This document shows positions 48,601-58,175 of a stretch of DNA of 64,000 nt, one piece after another; positions within the stretch are counted from its first letter, which is position 1, and every line of letters begins with the position of its first letter. A model generated the notes under the pieces. It searched no databases. It had not been told where the DNA came from and saw nothing but the letters and a program-made list of their open reading frames with translations. The position numbers and the translations under genes are program-made. Source of the DNA: Myrmaecium sp. VS I D KN 1 (lineage: Eukaryota; Ascomycota; Dothideomycetes; Valsariales; Valsariaceae); contig JADQAV010000022.1 of NCBI GenBank assembly GCA_019775845.1, positions 324,830 through 388,829 on the forward strand, written 5' to 3'.

Positions 48601-50487
48601 TAAATATATATAGATATAAATACTACTTAGTTATAAAGCCTTAAACTTATACCGCCTCTAGAACCTAATTATTAGTATAGTAGAGTAAGCTAAAGAAGTT
48701 AACTTTAATAAAGATATATACTTTATATATAATACTCCTAATTAGCCTAAGCTAATACCTCCTTAAATAAGTCTAAATTAATTAGTACTATTATATACTA
48801 AAGTAGTACTACTTATAAAAGCTCTAAAATAGCTACTATAGCTACTAGTAAGCTAACTTAATACCGCGGAATAGGTAGTAGTAAATACTTTAAACCTACT
48901 TAAAACTTTAGTATCTACTAAGGGGGTAAGCCTAGTAATAGCCTTTCTTATAAAATATTAACGGCCCCTAAAGGTAGACTTAAAAGATATACTTATAGCT
49001 GCCTACTATATATATATTTAAGAAGAAATAAAGGAACTATTAATATTATAAGAAGTAATAGACTCCCTATACTAGGAAGAATAGCTAGCTATAATAAAAG
49101 CTAAAGCCTTATCTTTATAAATAAGAAAGACCTAGTTATAAGTACCTTAAAATAATAATATCTAAAACGTACTTACTAGTAAATAGGTATTTAAGCTAAA
49201 ATATAATACTAATAGTACTATTATCTACTAAAAAGCTTATTAGGTAGTATATAACTTTAAATAAAAATATAGTCTTAATTACTTTAAGATATATATAAAT
49301 ATAGTAAGATTAGAAACCTTTAAACTAATCTTTATACTAGTAAAGTAAGGTTAGTTAGTAAGTCTATATCTAGTAGGCCCTATCTTAAGGATATAAGGAA
49401 GTATAGGTTCCTTAAGATAATAAGAAGGTAGCTCCTAGGAGAAAGAGGAATATAAGAAAGAAGCTTAGGTTCTATCTTATAAAGAAAGAAGGCTAGGGAT
49501 AGAGTATAGAAAATCTTAAGAAATAAAAAATAAATAAATTTATAATATTTTTAATTCTAGATAAGGAGCTATCCTTCTTATATTCTCCTATTATTCTATC
49601 TTTTTTAAGGTCTCTCCTTATTTAGTTATAATCTATATTATTCCTAGAGGTAGATATCTCCTAGATAATATTCTTTCTAGAAGTAGATAACTTCTTCTAA
49701 ATAGTAGAATCTAAGGATATTTTTAATCTTATTATATTTACTCTCTCCCTCCTAAGCTATTCGTCTTAAATAGGTAACGCGCTTTTCTCTTAATATTAGA
49801 GGTTTATTTCTTTTATCCGTTTAAAGCTTTCCTTATTATATCCCCTACCTCTTATTTACTTTCTTTTATAACTTTAACTTTCTTCTTTATCTTCTACTTA
49901 CTACTACTACTCGCTCTTTTTATTTTCCTCTATTTTTTTAATATTCTTTATTACCCGCTTCTACTATACTTACTTTTAATAAAACTCTTTTCTTTACTTC
50001 TTATTTTTAGTAATTCTACTTTTTATCTTTATAATAGCTTTACTAAACGTTTAGTTTTTAAACTATTACGGCCGCTCTATTAATCCTAGTAAGTTCTTAT
50101 ATTTCTTTTACTTTACCTACTACTAGACTTACTAAGTATAAGTAAATAGTTAGATAAGTATTTAATAGATACTAAGAAGTAAATATATTATAAATATTAG
50201 TATAAAAGTATTTAGGAAAACCCGCTTTAAATACCTACGCCTAAAGCTAGGCCTATAATAAGAATAAGAAACGCCTTAAGGGGGAGAACTAATAAAACTT
50301 AAAATAAAAGAACGCTTAAAAATAAGAGACTATTAAAAGAAGTAGGTATTACCCGGCGTAAGAAAAGAGAAAAAGAATTAACTAGTATAAATAAAAAGAA
50401 AAAGCTTAATACTAAGTTACCCGGTATAAAAATAAGGAAAACTTAATACTAAGAGAATACTATATAATAACTATTTAAGGGGGAGTA

Positions 50488-50648
50488 TGGAATAAATAAT
50501 AAATAAAAGCTGTCTAGATAATATATATAACTATATCCTTAGTATTATATATAAATATAATACTTATAGATAGGTAGTATTATAATATAATAATATAAGC
50601 ATTATAACTACTATATATAATCTCCACTCTTCTATATCTGAAAGGTTA
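50488..50648 (+). repeat. Right LTR of the copia fossil
   Basis: This 161-bp direct repeat begins TGGAATA right after a polypurine tract. A second similar purine tract lies about 200 bp upstream (50278-50287), and the DNA between carries imperfect direct repeats. The right LTR ends about 185 bp from the qri7 stop codon. Confidence 0.85.
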
Positions 50649-50832
50649 AACGACTAACTAATTAACTAATTAAATAACTGCCTAGGGGAGTGAGGAAGTA
50701 GATAGCGGCTTGAACGTCCAGAGTGAGCTCAGGGGAGAAGTGATGGTTCGTATATTACATCATCTAGATCGATTGAAGGACATATGGTACAGGATAGACA
50801 AAGTCAGATAGATTATCTCCCTCACCGCACGG

Positions 50833-52236
50833 TCAATCCCCATTCGGCGCACTCAGCAACCGATCCAACGGCCACTTCCGCAGCACCCGCACGCCAAGCT
50901 CGCTCCGGTAGCCGCGCCCAAACATCTCGAGCCCGGTCCAGGCGATCATGGCGGCGTTGTCGGTGCAGAGGGCCGGGGGCGGGAAAACGGTCCGGACGGT
51001 TCCGTACCCGCGCGCGGCCAGCACCCGCGCCAGGACGTGCCGGAGGAACGGGTTCGCAGCCACGCCGCCGCTGACGACGAGGGTGTCGATGCGGCCGGCC
51101 GTGTCGGGCTCGGTCGCGGAGAGGTGGTCGAGGCCCTTGACCACGCCGCCGGCGAGGTGCTCGAAGGTCACGCGCAGCGCTTCGCGGGCGAGGTCGCGCC
51201 GCTCCGCGTCGCTGATCCGGCTCGGATCTCGAGGCGTGTCGGTCATCTTGCCTGTGTCCGGGTGCCGCTCGTATTTGGCGATGCGCTGGACGGCGGTGGT
51301 GAAGCCGGTGAAGGAGAACTCCAGCGCTTTGGCCCGTTCGCCGTTGGGGGACTCGGCGAAGGGGGGTGTGATGCCCCAGCCCCATTTGGTCATTCGCTTG
51401 CGGAGCTCCTCACGCTGGGAGGCTGGAGGGGTGTAGCTTGCTTCCCAGTCCGACGCACCGGAGGGAAAGGCGTACGGGGTTAGAAGGGCCGCATACATGG
51501 TGCCTTTGGCCGTGAAGACGAGGGAAGGGGGCAGGATGTCCCGAGCAATTTTATCAAGGCAATCGCCAATGGCGCTGTTGCTAGTGGAGGCAAGGATGCG
51601 GTGGGACGTGAGAGAGGCGGACAGGATCAGTAGGGTGTGGCCGCCAGAGACGAGGAGAGAGAGGAAGGGAAAACGGGGTTCGAGGGCAGGGAGACCGTCG
51701 AGCGCAGAGACGAGCCGCGGGGTGAGTGCGTGGGCTTGCATATGGTGGACGCCCAGGAAAGGAATCTGCCATGCGACAGCAAGGCCTTTGGCGGTGTCGA
51801 GCCCGGTCATAAGGTTAGAGCGCATGCCGGGGCCGCGGGTGACCGAGATGAAGTCGGGTTTCTTCTTCGGTAGGATCCCATCGCTGGTCCTCGCGTGCAC
51901 TATGCTCGACGCTGGTTCAGAGGCATGAGCAACTGGGAGATGCTGGATTGCTTGGTTAACCAAGAGAGCCAGAGACTCCTGATGCGACTCGAGAGAGGCG
52001 ATGGGATGGACGCCCCCATAGACGGCATTGTTCGAAGTGATCTTCTCGTGGAAGTGAATCAGAGCGGATGGACCGTTTCCGGTGTCCGTCTTCTCGACAA
52101 TGGCGACGGAGGTGTCATCGCAGGAGCTTTCAATGGCGAGAGTGAGGAGTTTGCGGACAGAAGTGACGACTGAGGTACGAGGAACGGCGGCATGGCTGCT
52201 GCGGAGGCGTGAGGCGGTACGCAGCAGGGCGATCAT
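50833..52236 (-). CDS. QRI7: Mitochondrial tRNA N6-threonylcarbamoyladenosine synthase Qri7 (Kae1/TsaD family)
   Basis: A single exon on the minus strand encodes 467 residues from the ATG at 52236. I prefer this start because it opens with a typical presequence (MIALLRTASRLRSSHAAVPR); the frame also has a start at 52296. The ASKHA-fold protein shows LTLAIESSCDDTSVAIVE, VYGGVHPIASLESHQ, VTRGPGMRSNLMTGLDTAKG, the metal-binding HHMQAHAL, FLSLLVSGGHTLLI, GDCLDKIARD, VSGGVAANPFLR and CTDNAAMIAW, all marks of the Kae1/TsaD/Qri7 family. By family knowledge Qri7 makes t6A at position 37 of ANN-decoding mitochondrial tRNAs without the KEOPS complex. Residues between about 265 and 320 (YTPPASQREELRKRM..) form an extra segment relative to bacterial TsaD. 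Its 3' end lies next to the retrotransposon; its composition is normal. Confidence 0.94.
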   Translation of the reverse strand: MIALLRTASRLRSSHAAVPRTSVVTSVRKLLTLAIESSCDDTSVAIVEKTDTGNGPSALIHFHEKITSNNAVYGGVHPIASLESHQESLALLVNQAIQHLPVAHASEPASSIVHARTSDGILPKKKPDFISVTRGPGMRSNLMTGLDTAKGLAVAWQIPFLGVHHMQAHALTPRLVSALDGLPALEPRFPFLSLLVSGGHTLLILSASLTSHRILASTSNSAIGDCLDKIARDILPPSLVFTAKGTMYAALLTPYAFPSGASDWEASYTPPASQREELRKRMTKWGWGITPPFAESPNGERAKALEFSFTGFTTAVQRIAKYERHPDTGKMTDTPRDPSRISDAERRDLAREALRVTFEHLAGGVVKGLDHLSATEPDTAGRIDTLVVSGGVAANPFLRHVLARVLAARGYGTVRTVFPPPALCTDNAAMIAWTGLEMFGRGYRSELGVRVLRKWPLDRLLSAPNGD

Positions 52237-52859
52237 CCGGCGAGGTCGGACCGGATGAGGTGGGACGGTGCGTGGAGGGAGACCGTGGTGATGCACCGTG
52301 TGATGTTGCGAAATCGCGAAGTTGCGCTGTCGTTTATCTCAGGTAAATCAGACTCTCCAGCGGGAATTGGCGCTACTCGAGCCATACCCAATCAGGATTA
52401 CCTCAAACTCCTAGTAACTCCTAGTAACCCCCATAAACTCCTGAGCCAATCACAGCGACCGTAGACCAAGTGTGGTCTGTGCATTAAATAGCGTGGTTTA
52501 TTATTGGCTGAGGAGTTCCCCAGGAGTTGTCGGGAGTTACTAGGTCCATTCGGGGTATAGTGCAACACTCCCCAACTCTCCGTGCCGAGCGTCTGATTTA
52601 TGAGATAACGCTGTCGTGGAGATTCCTAGATTGTGTACCTAAGGCATCAAGAAGGTACCTTGTCAGGCACACTTCAGGGTCCCTGCTGGCGATCAGGCGA
52701 TGACCTCAGCGCTGGACAGGGGCGATCCATCAGCCACGACCAGCTACGGTAATACAGTTGCGAGACTCAACCGGAAGCTTCTCCCCAACAGAATCCTTCG
52801 CTTTGTGAACTCACTTGCCATGACATCCTCCTCCCGACTGCTTGCCTTCACCTTCAGTC
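52237..52859. promoter_or_regulatory. Divergent promoter of QRI7 and the patatin-like lipase gene
   Basis: The start codons at 52236 (minus) and 52860 (plus) diverge across 623 bp. A 135-bp imperfect inverted repeat (52410-52544) with a CCAAT box in each arm sits inside. CCAAT boxes are bound by the fungal HAP/CBC complex. No other coding signal is present. Confidence 0.65.
52410..52544. repeat. Imperfect inverted repeat with CCAAT boxes
   Basis: The left arm (52410-52450) starts CCTAGTAACTCC and ends CTCCTGAGCCAAT. The right arm (52503-52544) is its reverse complement at both ends (ATTGGCTGAGGAG ... GGAGTTACTAGG), with poorer pairing in the middle. Between them lies a small perfect palindrome, AGACCA (52463-52468) with TGGTCT (52473-52478). 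No target-site duplication flanks it. Confidence 0.75.
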
Positions 52860-55460
52860 ATGGCTGACATCCAGAAAGAGTCCGACGGGCCGTCTCCTTA
52901 TGACGAAAGAGCCTACGACTTCACGCAACTCCCTGACTACGACAACGACTTCATCGAGGAAGCGGACATCACCGAGTTCGCCAAAGCTCTGGCCGCGCCT
53001 GAGAATTCGCCTTCGACCGATGATTTGACTGCACCGCAGTCGCAGAAGCCTCTCTTCATCACTGCACTGAACGACTGGCGGCCGGTGAGACAACGGGTGC
53101 GGAAGAGGAAACGACAGCCGCAAAGGGGCAAAGATGAGACGCGGGAAGGATTCGTCTACACACTCCTTAAATGGCCGCTGCTTTTTGGCATTTTCGGGTG
53201 GTTGGCCTTTCTGAGCGTGTCTTATCTCTTCACGCGGCTATACATCTACCTCTACGAGCATTGGGTGACTTGGAGAGGCACGCGGGAACACCTCCGGAAG
53301 CGGCTTCAGAATGCCAACACGTACGAGGAATGGGTGGCGGGCGCGAAGGAGTTGGACAAGTACCTTGGTAATGATGAGTGGAAGAGGGTCGACGAGTATG
53401 CATATTACGACAGCAAGACGATCAGGCGTGTGACGCAAAACATGTCAAATATCCGAGCGGAGCTGGAGGTTCTGGAGAAGACCGGGAGGGACGGTGACCT
53501 GGCCAGACGGTTGACGGACGAACTCCGAGGAATACTGGAGGTCTGTGTGAAAAACAATTTCGTCGGCTTTGAGAACCCGCATTTGTACAGCGAGACGTAC
53601 TACGGCACCAAGGAGCTCGTGCAATCGTTCGTGGACGAGGCGCATGCTTCACTCAATCTGCTTCGCAACACGCCTTTCATGGACCAAGAGACGAAACACG
53701 CCTTGTTCAAGCATGCTAGCACGAATTTCGGGAAGACCGCGCTCTGCCTGTCCGGGGGTGCTACCTTTGCTTACTACCATTTTGGCGTCGCCAAAGCCCT
53801 TTTGGACGCCGATCTCCTGCCCGATGTAATCACTGGCACTTCTGGAGGGGCCCTCGTGGCATCACTGCTAGGTACGCGGACTAATGAGGAACTTAAGAAA
53901 TTGCTCGTCCCTGCTCTAGCACACCGCATCACGGCCTGCCAGGACGACATCTTCACCTGGATCAAGCGCTGGTACCGAACTGGAGCTCGCTTCGACAGTA
54001 TAGACTGGGCGCGTCGATGTTCGTGGTTCACCCGCGGCAGCATGACGTTCAGAGAAGCATATCAGCGTACCGGCCGCATCTTGAACGTATCATGTGTGCC
54101 GTCAGATCCACATTCACCCACGATTCTGGCCAACTATATAACATCGCCCGACTGTGTGATTTGGTCGGCGGTTATTGCTTCGGCAGCTGTGCCAGGCATT
54201 CTTAATCCGGTTGTGCTGATGAAGAAGAATCCGGATGGCACATTGGCACCGTATTCATTCGGCCACAAGTGGAAAGACGGCAGCCTACGGACCGACATCC
54301 CTCTCAAGGCCTTGAATCTGCACTTCAACGTGCGTTTTAGTATCGTCTCCCAAGTCAATCCGCACATCAATCTCTTCTTTTTCTCGTCGAGGGGCTCTGT
54401 TGGTCGCCCAGTCACTCATAGACGAGGACGCGGCTGGCGCGGTGGCTTCCTTGGTTCGGCGACAGAGCAATTCATCAAGCTCGACCTTACCAAATGGCTC
54501 AAAGTCCTCCGCCACCTAGAGCTCCTCCCTCGACCTATGGGCCAAGACTGGAGCGAGATCTGGCTGCAACGCTTCAGCGGCACCATTACTATCTGGCCGA
54601 AGAGTATCCCTAGTGATTTCTTGAACATACTTACCGACCCCACACCTGAACGGCTAGCCCGCATGATTCACGTCGGCCAACTTTCCGCCTTCCCGAAACT
54701 CAAGTTCATTGCCAATCGTATGAAGCTTGAGCGCCTTATTGATGCGGGCCGCCGTGCCACCCGCCCCAGGAAAATCAACCAAAACGGCATTCTCGCGGGG
54801 CAGTTATCAGAAGAGGATCTTCGCGGCCTGCTGCGGGAAGCCAAACGAAAGCACGCTGGCGGCGTAGCGCCACACCCGTCTGCCTCCAATGTCTCTTCGA
54901 CCGCGGCCTCGACGGCCGGTGACCGCACACCGATTCAGCAATATGAGGCGAACCAACCCCGCCTTCGCATCCAGCGCCTCAGGAGCGACGAAAGCAAACC
55001 CGATGCTGACGGCGAAAACCCTCCCTCTTCTCTACGCCCAGAGTCCCCGAGTTTCAGAAAACGCATTTCTGGCTGGTTCTCTCGCAAAGGGGGTCAGTAC
55101 CCCTATTCCTCCATTGACCGACCCACATCCATGTTCGAGCTCGGCAGTCCTCCACCGGTCTCTGACGAGGAGCTCAAGAAGCTGTATGCTCGGGCTGCAG
55201 CGGCGCCGGCGGCACGGAGAGGGAGCTTCATGAAGGAGTTGGATCGGCAGAGTCGGATTTTCTGGGACGATCAGGATTTCCCACGTGCCCACGGACGGGA
55301 GAGTGAAGCGGAGAAGGAGGGGGAAGGGGATGCGGAGGTGGAGGGGAGTGAGACGAGCAGTGTGCTCGAGGAGGGGGAGAGCGTGGTTAGCGATGGGGAT
55401 AAGGAGGTCGAGCGGAGGATCGAGGAGTGGGGTCAGCAAGGCGAGGGCCGGTCTGGGTAG
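52860..55460 (+). CDS. Patatin-like triacylglycerol lipase/phospholipase (Tgl3/4/5, SDP1 type)
   Basis: A single exon encodes 866 residues from the first ATG at 52860 (MADIQKESDG). A membrane segment or hairpin (LLKWPLLFGIFGWLAFLSVS) lies near residues 107-135. The patatin domain follows: oxyanion-loop CLSGGATFAYYHFGVAKAL, nucleophile elbow GTSGGALVAS (Ser of G-x-S-x-G), and the partner Asp in WKDGSLRTDIP, so a Ser-Asp catalytic dyad. FTRGSMTFREAYQRTGRILN and VIASAAVPGILNPV are typical of the Tgl/SDP1 branch that acts on stored triacylglycerol at lipid droplets. After about residue 590 the chain is disordered, Ser/Pro/Arg-rich, with a Glu/Gly-rich end. Yeast Tgl4 is of similar length. Which of Tgl3, 4 or 5 it matches cannot be decided by eye, so no symbol is given. 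Confidence 0.92.
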   Translation: MADIQKESDGPSPYDERAYDFTQLPDYDNDFIEEADITEFAKALAAPENSPSTDDLTAPQSQKPLFITALNDWRPVRQRVRKRKRQPQRGKDETREGFVYTLLKWPLLFGIFGWLAFLSVSYLFTRLYIYLYEHWVTWRGTREHLRKRLQNANTYEEWVAGAKELDKYLGNDEWKRVDEYAYYDSKTIRRVTQNMSNIRAELEVLEKTGRDGDLARRLTDELRGILEVCVKNNFVGFENPHLYSETYYGTKELVQSFVDEAHASLNLLRNTPFMDQETKHALFKHASTNFGKTALCLSGGATFAYYHFGVAKALLDADLLPDVITGTSGGALVASLLGTRTNEELKKLLVPALAHRITACQDDIFTWIKRWYRTGARFDSIDWARRCSWFTRGSMTFREAYQRTGRILNVSCVPSDPHSPTILANYITSPDCVIWSAVIASAAVPGILNPVVLMKKNPDGTLAPYSFGHKWKDGSLRTDIPLKALNLHFNVRFSIVSQVNPHINLFFFSSRGSVGRPVTHRRGRGWRGGFLGSATEQFIKLDLTKWLKVLRHLELLPRPMGQDWSEIWLQRFSGTITIWPKSIPSDFLNILTDPTPERLARMIHVGQLSAFPKLKFIANRMKLERLIDAGRRATRPRKINQNGILAGQLSEEDLRGLLREAKRKHAGGVAPHPSASNVSSTAASTAGDRTPIQQYEANQPRLRIQRLRSDESKPDADGENPPSSLRPESPSFRKRISGWFSRKGGQYPYSSIDRPTSMFELGSPPPVSDEELKKLYARAAAAPAARRGSFMKELDRQSRIFWDDQDFPRAHGRESEAEKEGEGDAEVEGSETSSVLEEGESVVSDGDKEVERRIEEWGQQGEGRSG

Positions 55461-56288
55461 AAGATGTATGTGACTTCCTATTCTTCTGATTTTTCCATTC
55501 CTCCGATATTGCTTGCGCATATTGCGGTGTAAAACAGGTCTTGGGTTTTACTGGCTATTGTAGACGGAGAACCAGTAGTCTAGCGCCTCTCCTTGTTCTC
55601 GATCTGGTCATTATTAAGACTTTCACATGCAAAGTAAGTTTGTCGTTCTGGGAGTTGAAGATGGATCACCTTCGAGCCTCATCGACGCCAGCATCAACGA
55701 GCGCTCCAACTTCTTGCCAGTAGTTAATCAATCCCTCGGTCGCTCACGCAAAGGGCACGAATTCGGGGTCGGGTTGGTTAAACTCCCCCTTCCCTGCAGC
55801 GTGACGTATGAGGACCAGAACCGCCTATGTACCATGGGCACCGGTATACTCGTACGCCGCCTCCCCGTCTCGAGTTCCCCTACCCCGCCAACGGGGAGCG
55901 GCGAAAGATGTTCGATGCTGGGTCTGCGTCATGGGCGGGGGTTTACCTTGTCGACGTCAATGCTTGAGACTATTCACATTCCCTGCGCAGGAGATTCGGT
56001 GATACGAATATCTACCAGGCACGACGGTTTCGATACTTTTTCTTGCCAGGACGACGGATAGTATACCTGCTGAATCGTCATCGGCACAGACGCGCTCGCG
56101 AAACCATCCGGGGTGCTCGCGATAGTAACCACTCGTACAGAGACGACACGTCGAGCTTGGAACATCTCCGACCCAACCTCAGAACCAGGTCGGACTCATT
56201 CCGCCCTCAGAAAGGTGACGGCAGCAGCCACTTCCACTCCATCGCCGCAAGCTGCACCCCTTCCAACGGCCGTACCACACGAAGCAAA
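55461..56288. other. Intergenic, nothing recognised
   Basis: This 828-bp gap lies between two plus-strand genes. The frame of the next gene is open back to 56043, but residues before 56289 show no conservation pattern. No repeat or RNA gene is seen. Confidence 0.5.
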
Positions 56289-57878
56289 ATGCCGTCGCCA
56301 CCGTCCCAGTCATCCCAGCTATCTCAGCTCCAAACGGTCCCGGCCCGGCAGGGGATCGCGACGGTCGTGCCCCGAGACCACGTGCTCAAGGTGATCAACA
56401 CGTATGGCCGGCAGGTGGTGAGCATGTGGGTGTTTGCGTTGGGGAAGGCGGCTGAGGAGGGGGAAAGGGATGAGGGTGGGAAGGAGGAGAACTTGAAGAA
56501 AAGTGAGGACGAGTCGGAGGAGAAGGCGAAGGAGATTAATGCGGCGATTGCGGAGGAGGTGCGGAGGGAGAGCGCGTTGACGGGGGAAGAGGAAGGGAGG
56601 GAGGAGAGAGCGGGCGGCGCCGGCGGTGGCAAGCGGACGTGGGGCTCGTATCTCCCCTCCCTTCCGCACCGGGCGGCGGCGGCGAAAAAAGTGACGGCGG
56701 CTAAGGAGGAGAGTATTCCGCCGAGCGAGCGGAAGCAGGACGACATCGGGAAAGAGAAGGAAGAGAAAGGAAGCGGGGAGCATGCGGCAGGAAGCAAACG
56801 CTGGTCGGCGTACCTCCCCCACGGAACGAGCCTCAGCCAATACATCCCCAAGACCGCAAGCCCGCAGACGACCCTCTCCGCCCTCGCCGCCTCCCACCAG
56901 CGGGACCCCACCAAGTCGTACGCGGGCCAGCTGCACGACTTCACCCGCACACCCATCGGCGCCGCCTCCCTCGCCGTCGCCACCGGCAGCAGTCCCGCCC
57001 AGTCCCTCCTCGCGGCGTACACGGCCTACTCCCGCCTTTCGGGCAGCAGCAGCACCACCAGCAACAACGACAGCCCCCCCGCCGAACCCACCGAGCATCT
57101 CTCCCTCCCCCACACCCTCGCCGCAACCCACCACCTCCGGCCCCGGCCGGGGGACACCTTGCTCTCCAACCGCCGCCGCCCGCTCCTCGCTTTCCTCGAA
57201 GACACCACCCCAGGGGACCACGACATCCTGCACCCCGCCTGCGACCCAGATCTCTACACCACCATGACCGCGCCCGAAGCGGGCACGAAGACGGAGCACC
57301 GCTCCTGCGCCACCAACCTCCACCTCGCGCTGCAGGAGCTGCACCTCCCCGCGCCGGGGATCCGCGTCCCCGTCGTGCCGACGCCGTTGCATCTGTTCAT
57401 GCGCACGGCGGTGCGGGAGCAGGAGCAAGGGGAGGGGGCGGTGGAGGTGGAGGTGGAGGTGGAGGTGGAGGTCCTGCCCGCTCGGGGCAAAAAGGGGTCC
57501 TGGGTGCGCTGGCGCGCGTGCGGGGATGTGGTGGTCGTGTTGTGTGCGTGTCCGATGGGTGATGGGGTGGCAAGTGGGGGACGGTGTATGGCGGCGAATT
57601 TTGTGGTGGAGGGTGCGGCGGTGGGGGTGGAGGAGAGGGGGGGACTGGGGGATGGTGAGCGGGTTGGTGGTGAGGAGGGGGTGGTGGATGGTGGTGCGGA
57701 TGGTGAGGGGAGTAAAGGCGCGGTGAGGAATGCGCCGCGACCGGGGAAGAATAGGCCGAAGAAGCTGCAGCGACGGGGTACTGGGAGTCGGACGCCGCGG
57801 AAGCTGGAGCGGAGGGGAACAGGTGAGGGCCAGGGTGCTTCTCATACTCCTCCTGCTGTTGTTGGGGCGGTGGCGTAG
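56289..57878 (+). CDS. DUF1989 domain protein (urea-carboxylase-associated family), low-complexity insertions
   Basis: A single exon encodes 529 residues from the ATG at 56289 (MPSPPSQSSQ). An in-frame start at 56043 would add 82 unconserved residues. Family marks are VPRDHVLKVINTYGRQVVSMW near the start, then RPGDTLLSNRRRPLLAFLED, DHDILHPACDPDLYTTM, HRSCATNLHLALQEL and LHLFMRTAV. These are the DUF1989 blocks, a cupin-like fold in proteins found beside bacterial urea carboxylases. The invariant-looking His, Asp and Cys of PACD and HRSCA are present. Unusually, about 120 Glu/Lys-rich residues separate the first strand from the rest. A run of six Glu-Val dipeptides, encoded by a GTGGAG hexamer repeat at 57441-57472, interrupts the C-terminal part. 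The last 110 residues are Gly/Arg-rich and purine-coded. The substrate is unknown. Confidence 0.82.
   Translation: MPSPPSQSSQLSQLQTVPARQGIATVVPRDHVLKVINTYGRQVVSMWVFALGKAAEEGERDEGGKEENLKKSEDESEEKAKEINAAIAEEVRRESALTGEEEGREERAGGAGGGKRTWGSYLPSLPHRAAAAKKVTAAKEESIPPSERKQDDIGKEKEEKGSGEHAAGSKRWSAYLPHGTSLSQYIPKTASPQTTLSALAASHQRDPTKSYAGQLHDFTRTPIGAASLAVATGSSPAQSLLAAYTAYSRLSGSSSTTSNNDSPPAEPTEHLSLPHTLAATHHLRPRPGDTLLSNRRRPLLAFLEDTTPGDHDILHPACDPDLYTTMTAPEAGTKTEHRSCATNLHLALQELHLPAPGIRVPVVPTPLHLFMRTAVREQEQGEGAVEVEVEVEVEVLPARGKKGSWVRWRACGDVVVVLCACPMGDGVASGGRCMAANFVVEGAAVGVEERGGLGDGERVGGEEGVVDGGADGEGSKGAVRNAPRPGKNRPKKLQRRGTGSRTPRKLERRGTGEGQGASHTPPAVVGAVA
57441..57472 (+). repeat. GTGGAG hexamer microsatellite inside a coding region
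   Basis: Five or more GTGGAG units lie in frame in the DUF1989 gene, coding for alternating Val-Glu. Unit-number change keeps the reading frame, so length polymorphism between strains would be tolerated. Confidence 0.8.
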
Positions 57879-58175
57879 GTAGGTTGGTAGGTAGTAAGTA
57901 TGCGTTGTCGCTGTTGATGGGAACAATGGTTGAGGTGTTTGGCGCTTGTTTGTAGTGGTTCTGTCTGTCACTTCCTACCATTTATCTCTGTATGTATACG
58001 TGAACATGTACGGTCGTGATGTAGCTAGCTACTTACTCGTATTTCATTTTCTGTGGGGTAGGTATGTATGATCCTATTAGGAAGCATATGAAAGCAAACG
58101 CCTGATAAAGCCTCGTCACATCACCCAAGGGTTCGACCTACCAACCTTTCCTCTCAGCCTACCCACTACACCTCA

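Larger units (their letters stand above)
45485..50648 (+). mobile_element. Fossil LTR retrotransposon, Ty1/copia type, saturated with RIP
   Basis: Two direct repeats of about 160 bp (45485-45644 and 50488-50648) flank 4.8 kb of extremely AT-rich DNA. A polypurine tract (AAGGGGGAG) sits directly before the right repeat. A primer-binding-like site just inside the left repeat (about 45640-45650) resembles the complement of the initiator-tRNA anticodon arm, the half-tRNA priming known in copia elements. Protein traces occur in copia order: a gag-like part (about 46.3-47.0 kb), an integrase-core trace (near 48.24 kb), then the start of reverse transcriptase (about 49.15-49.36 kb). Integrase before reverse transcriptase defines Ty1/copia. 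It is broken throughout, with dozens of breaks, and no open frame of useful length survives. About 20 differences separate the repeats, nearly all C/T or G/A, so their divergence overstates age. No clear target-site duplication is visible. Confidence 0.88.

Noticed and set aside
52410-52544. Inverted repeat as a proven DNA transposon or MITE
   Set aside because: No flanking target-site duplication and no second copy in the window; kept only as a repeat with possible promoter function.
56319-57971. 550-residue minus-strand open frame opposite the DUF1989 gene
   Set aside because: Composition by-product (His/Pro/Leu-rich); the plus strand carries the conserved DUF1989 blocks.
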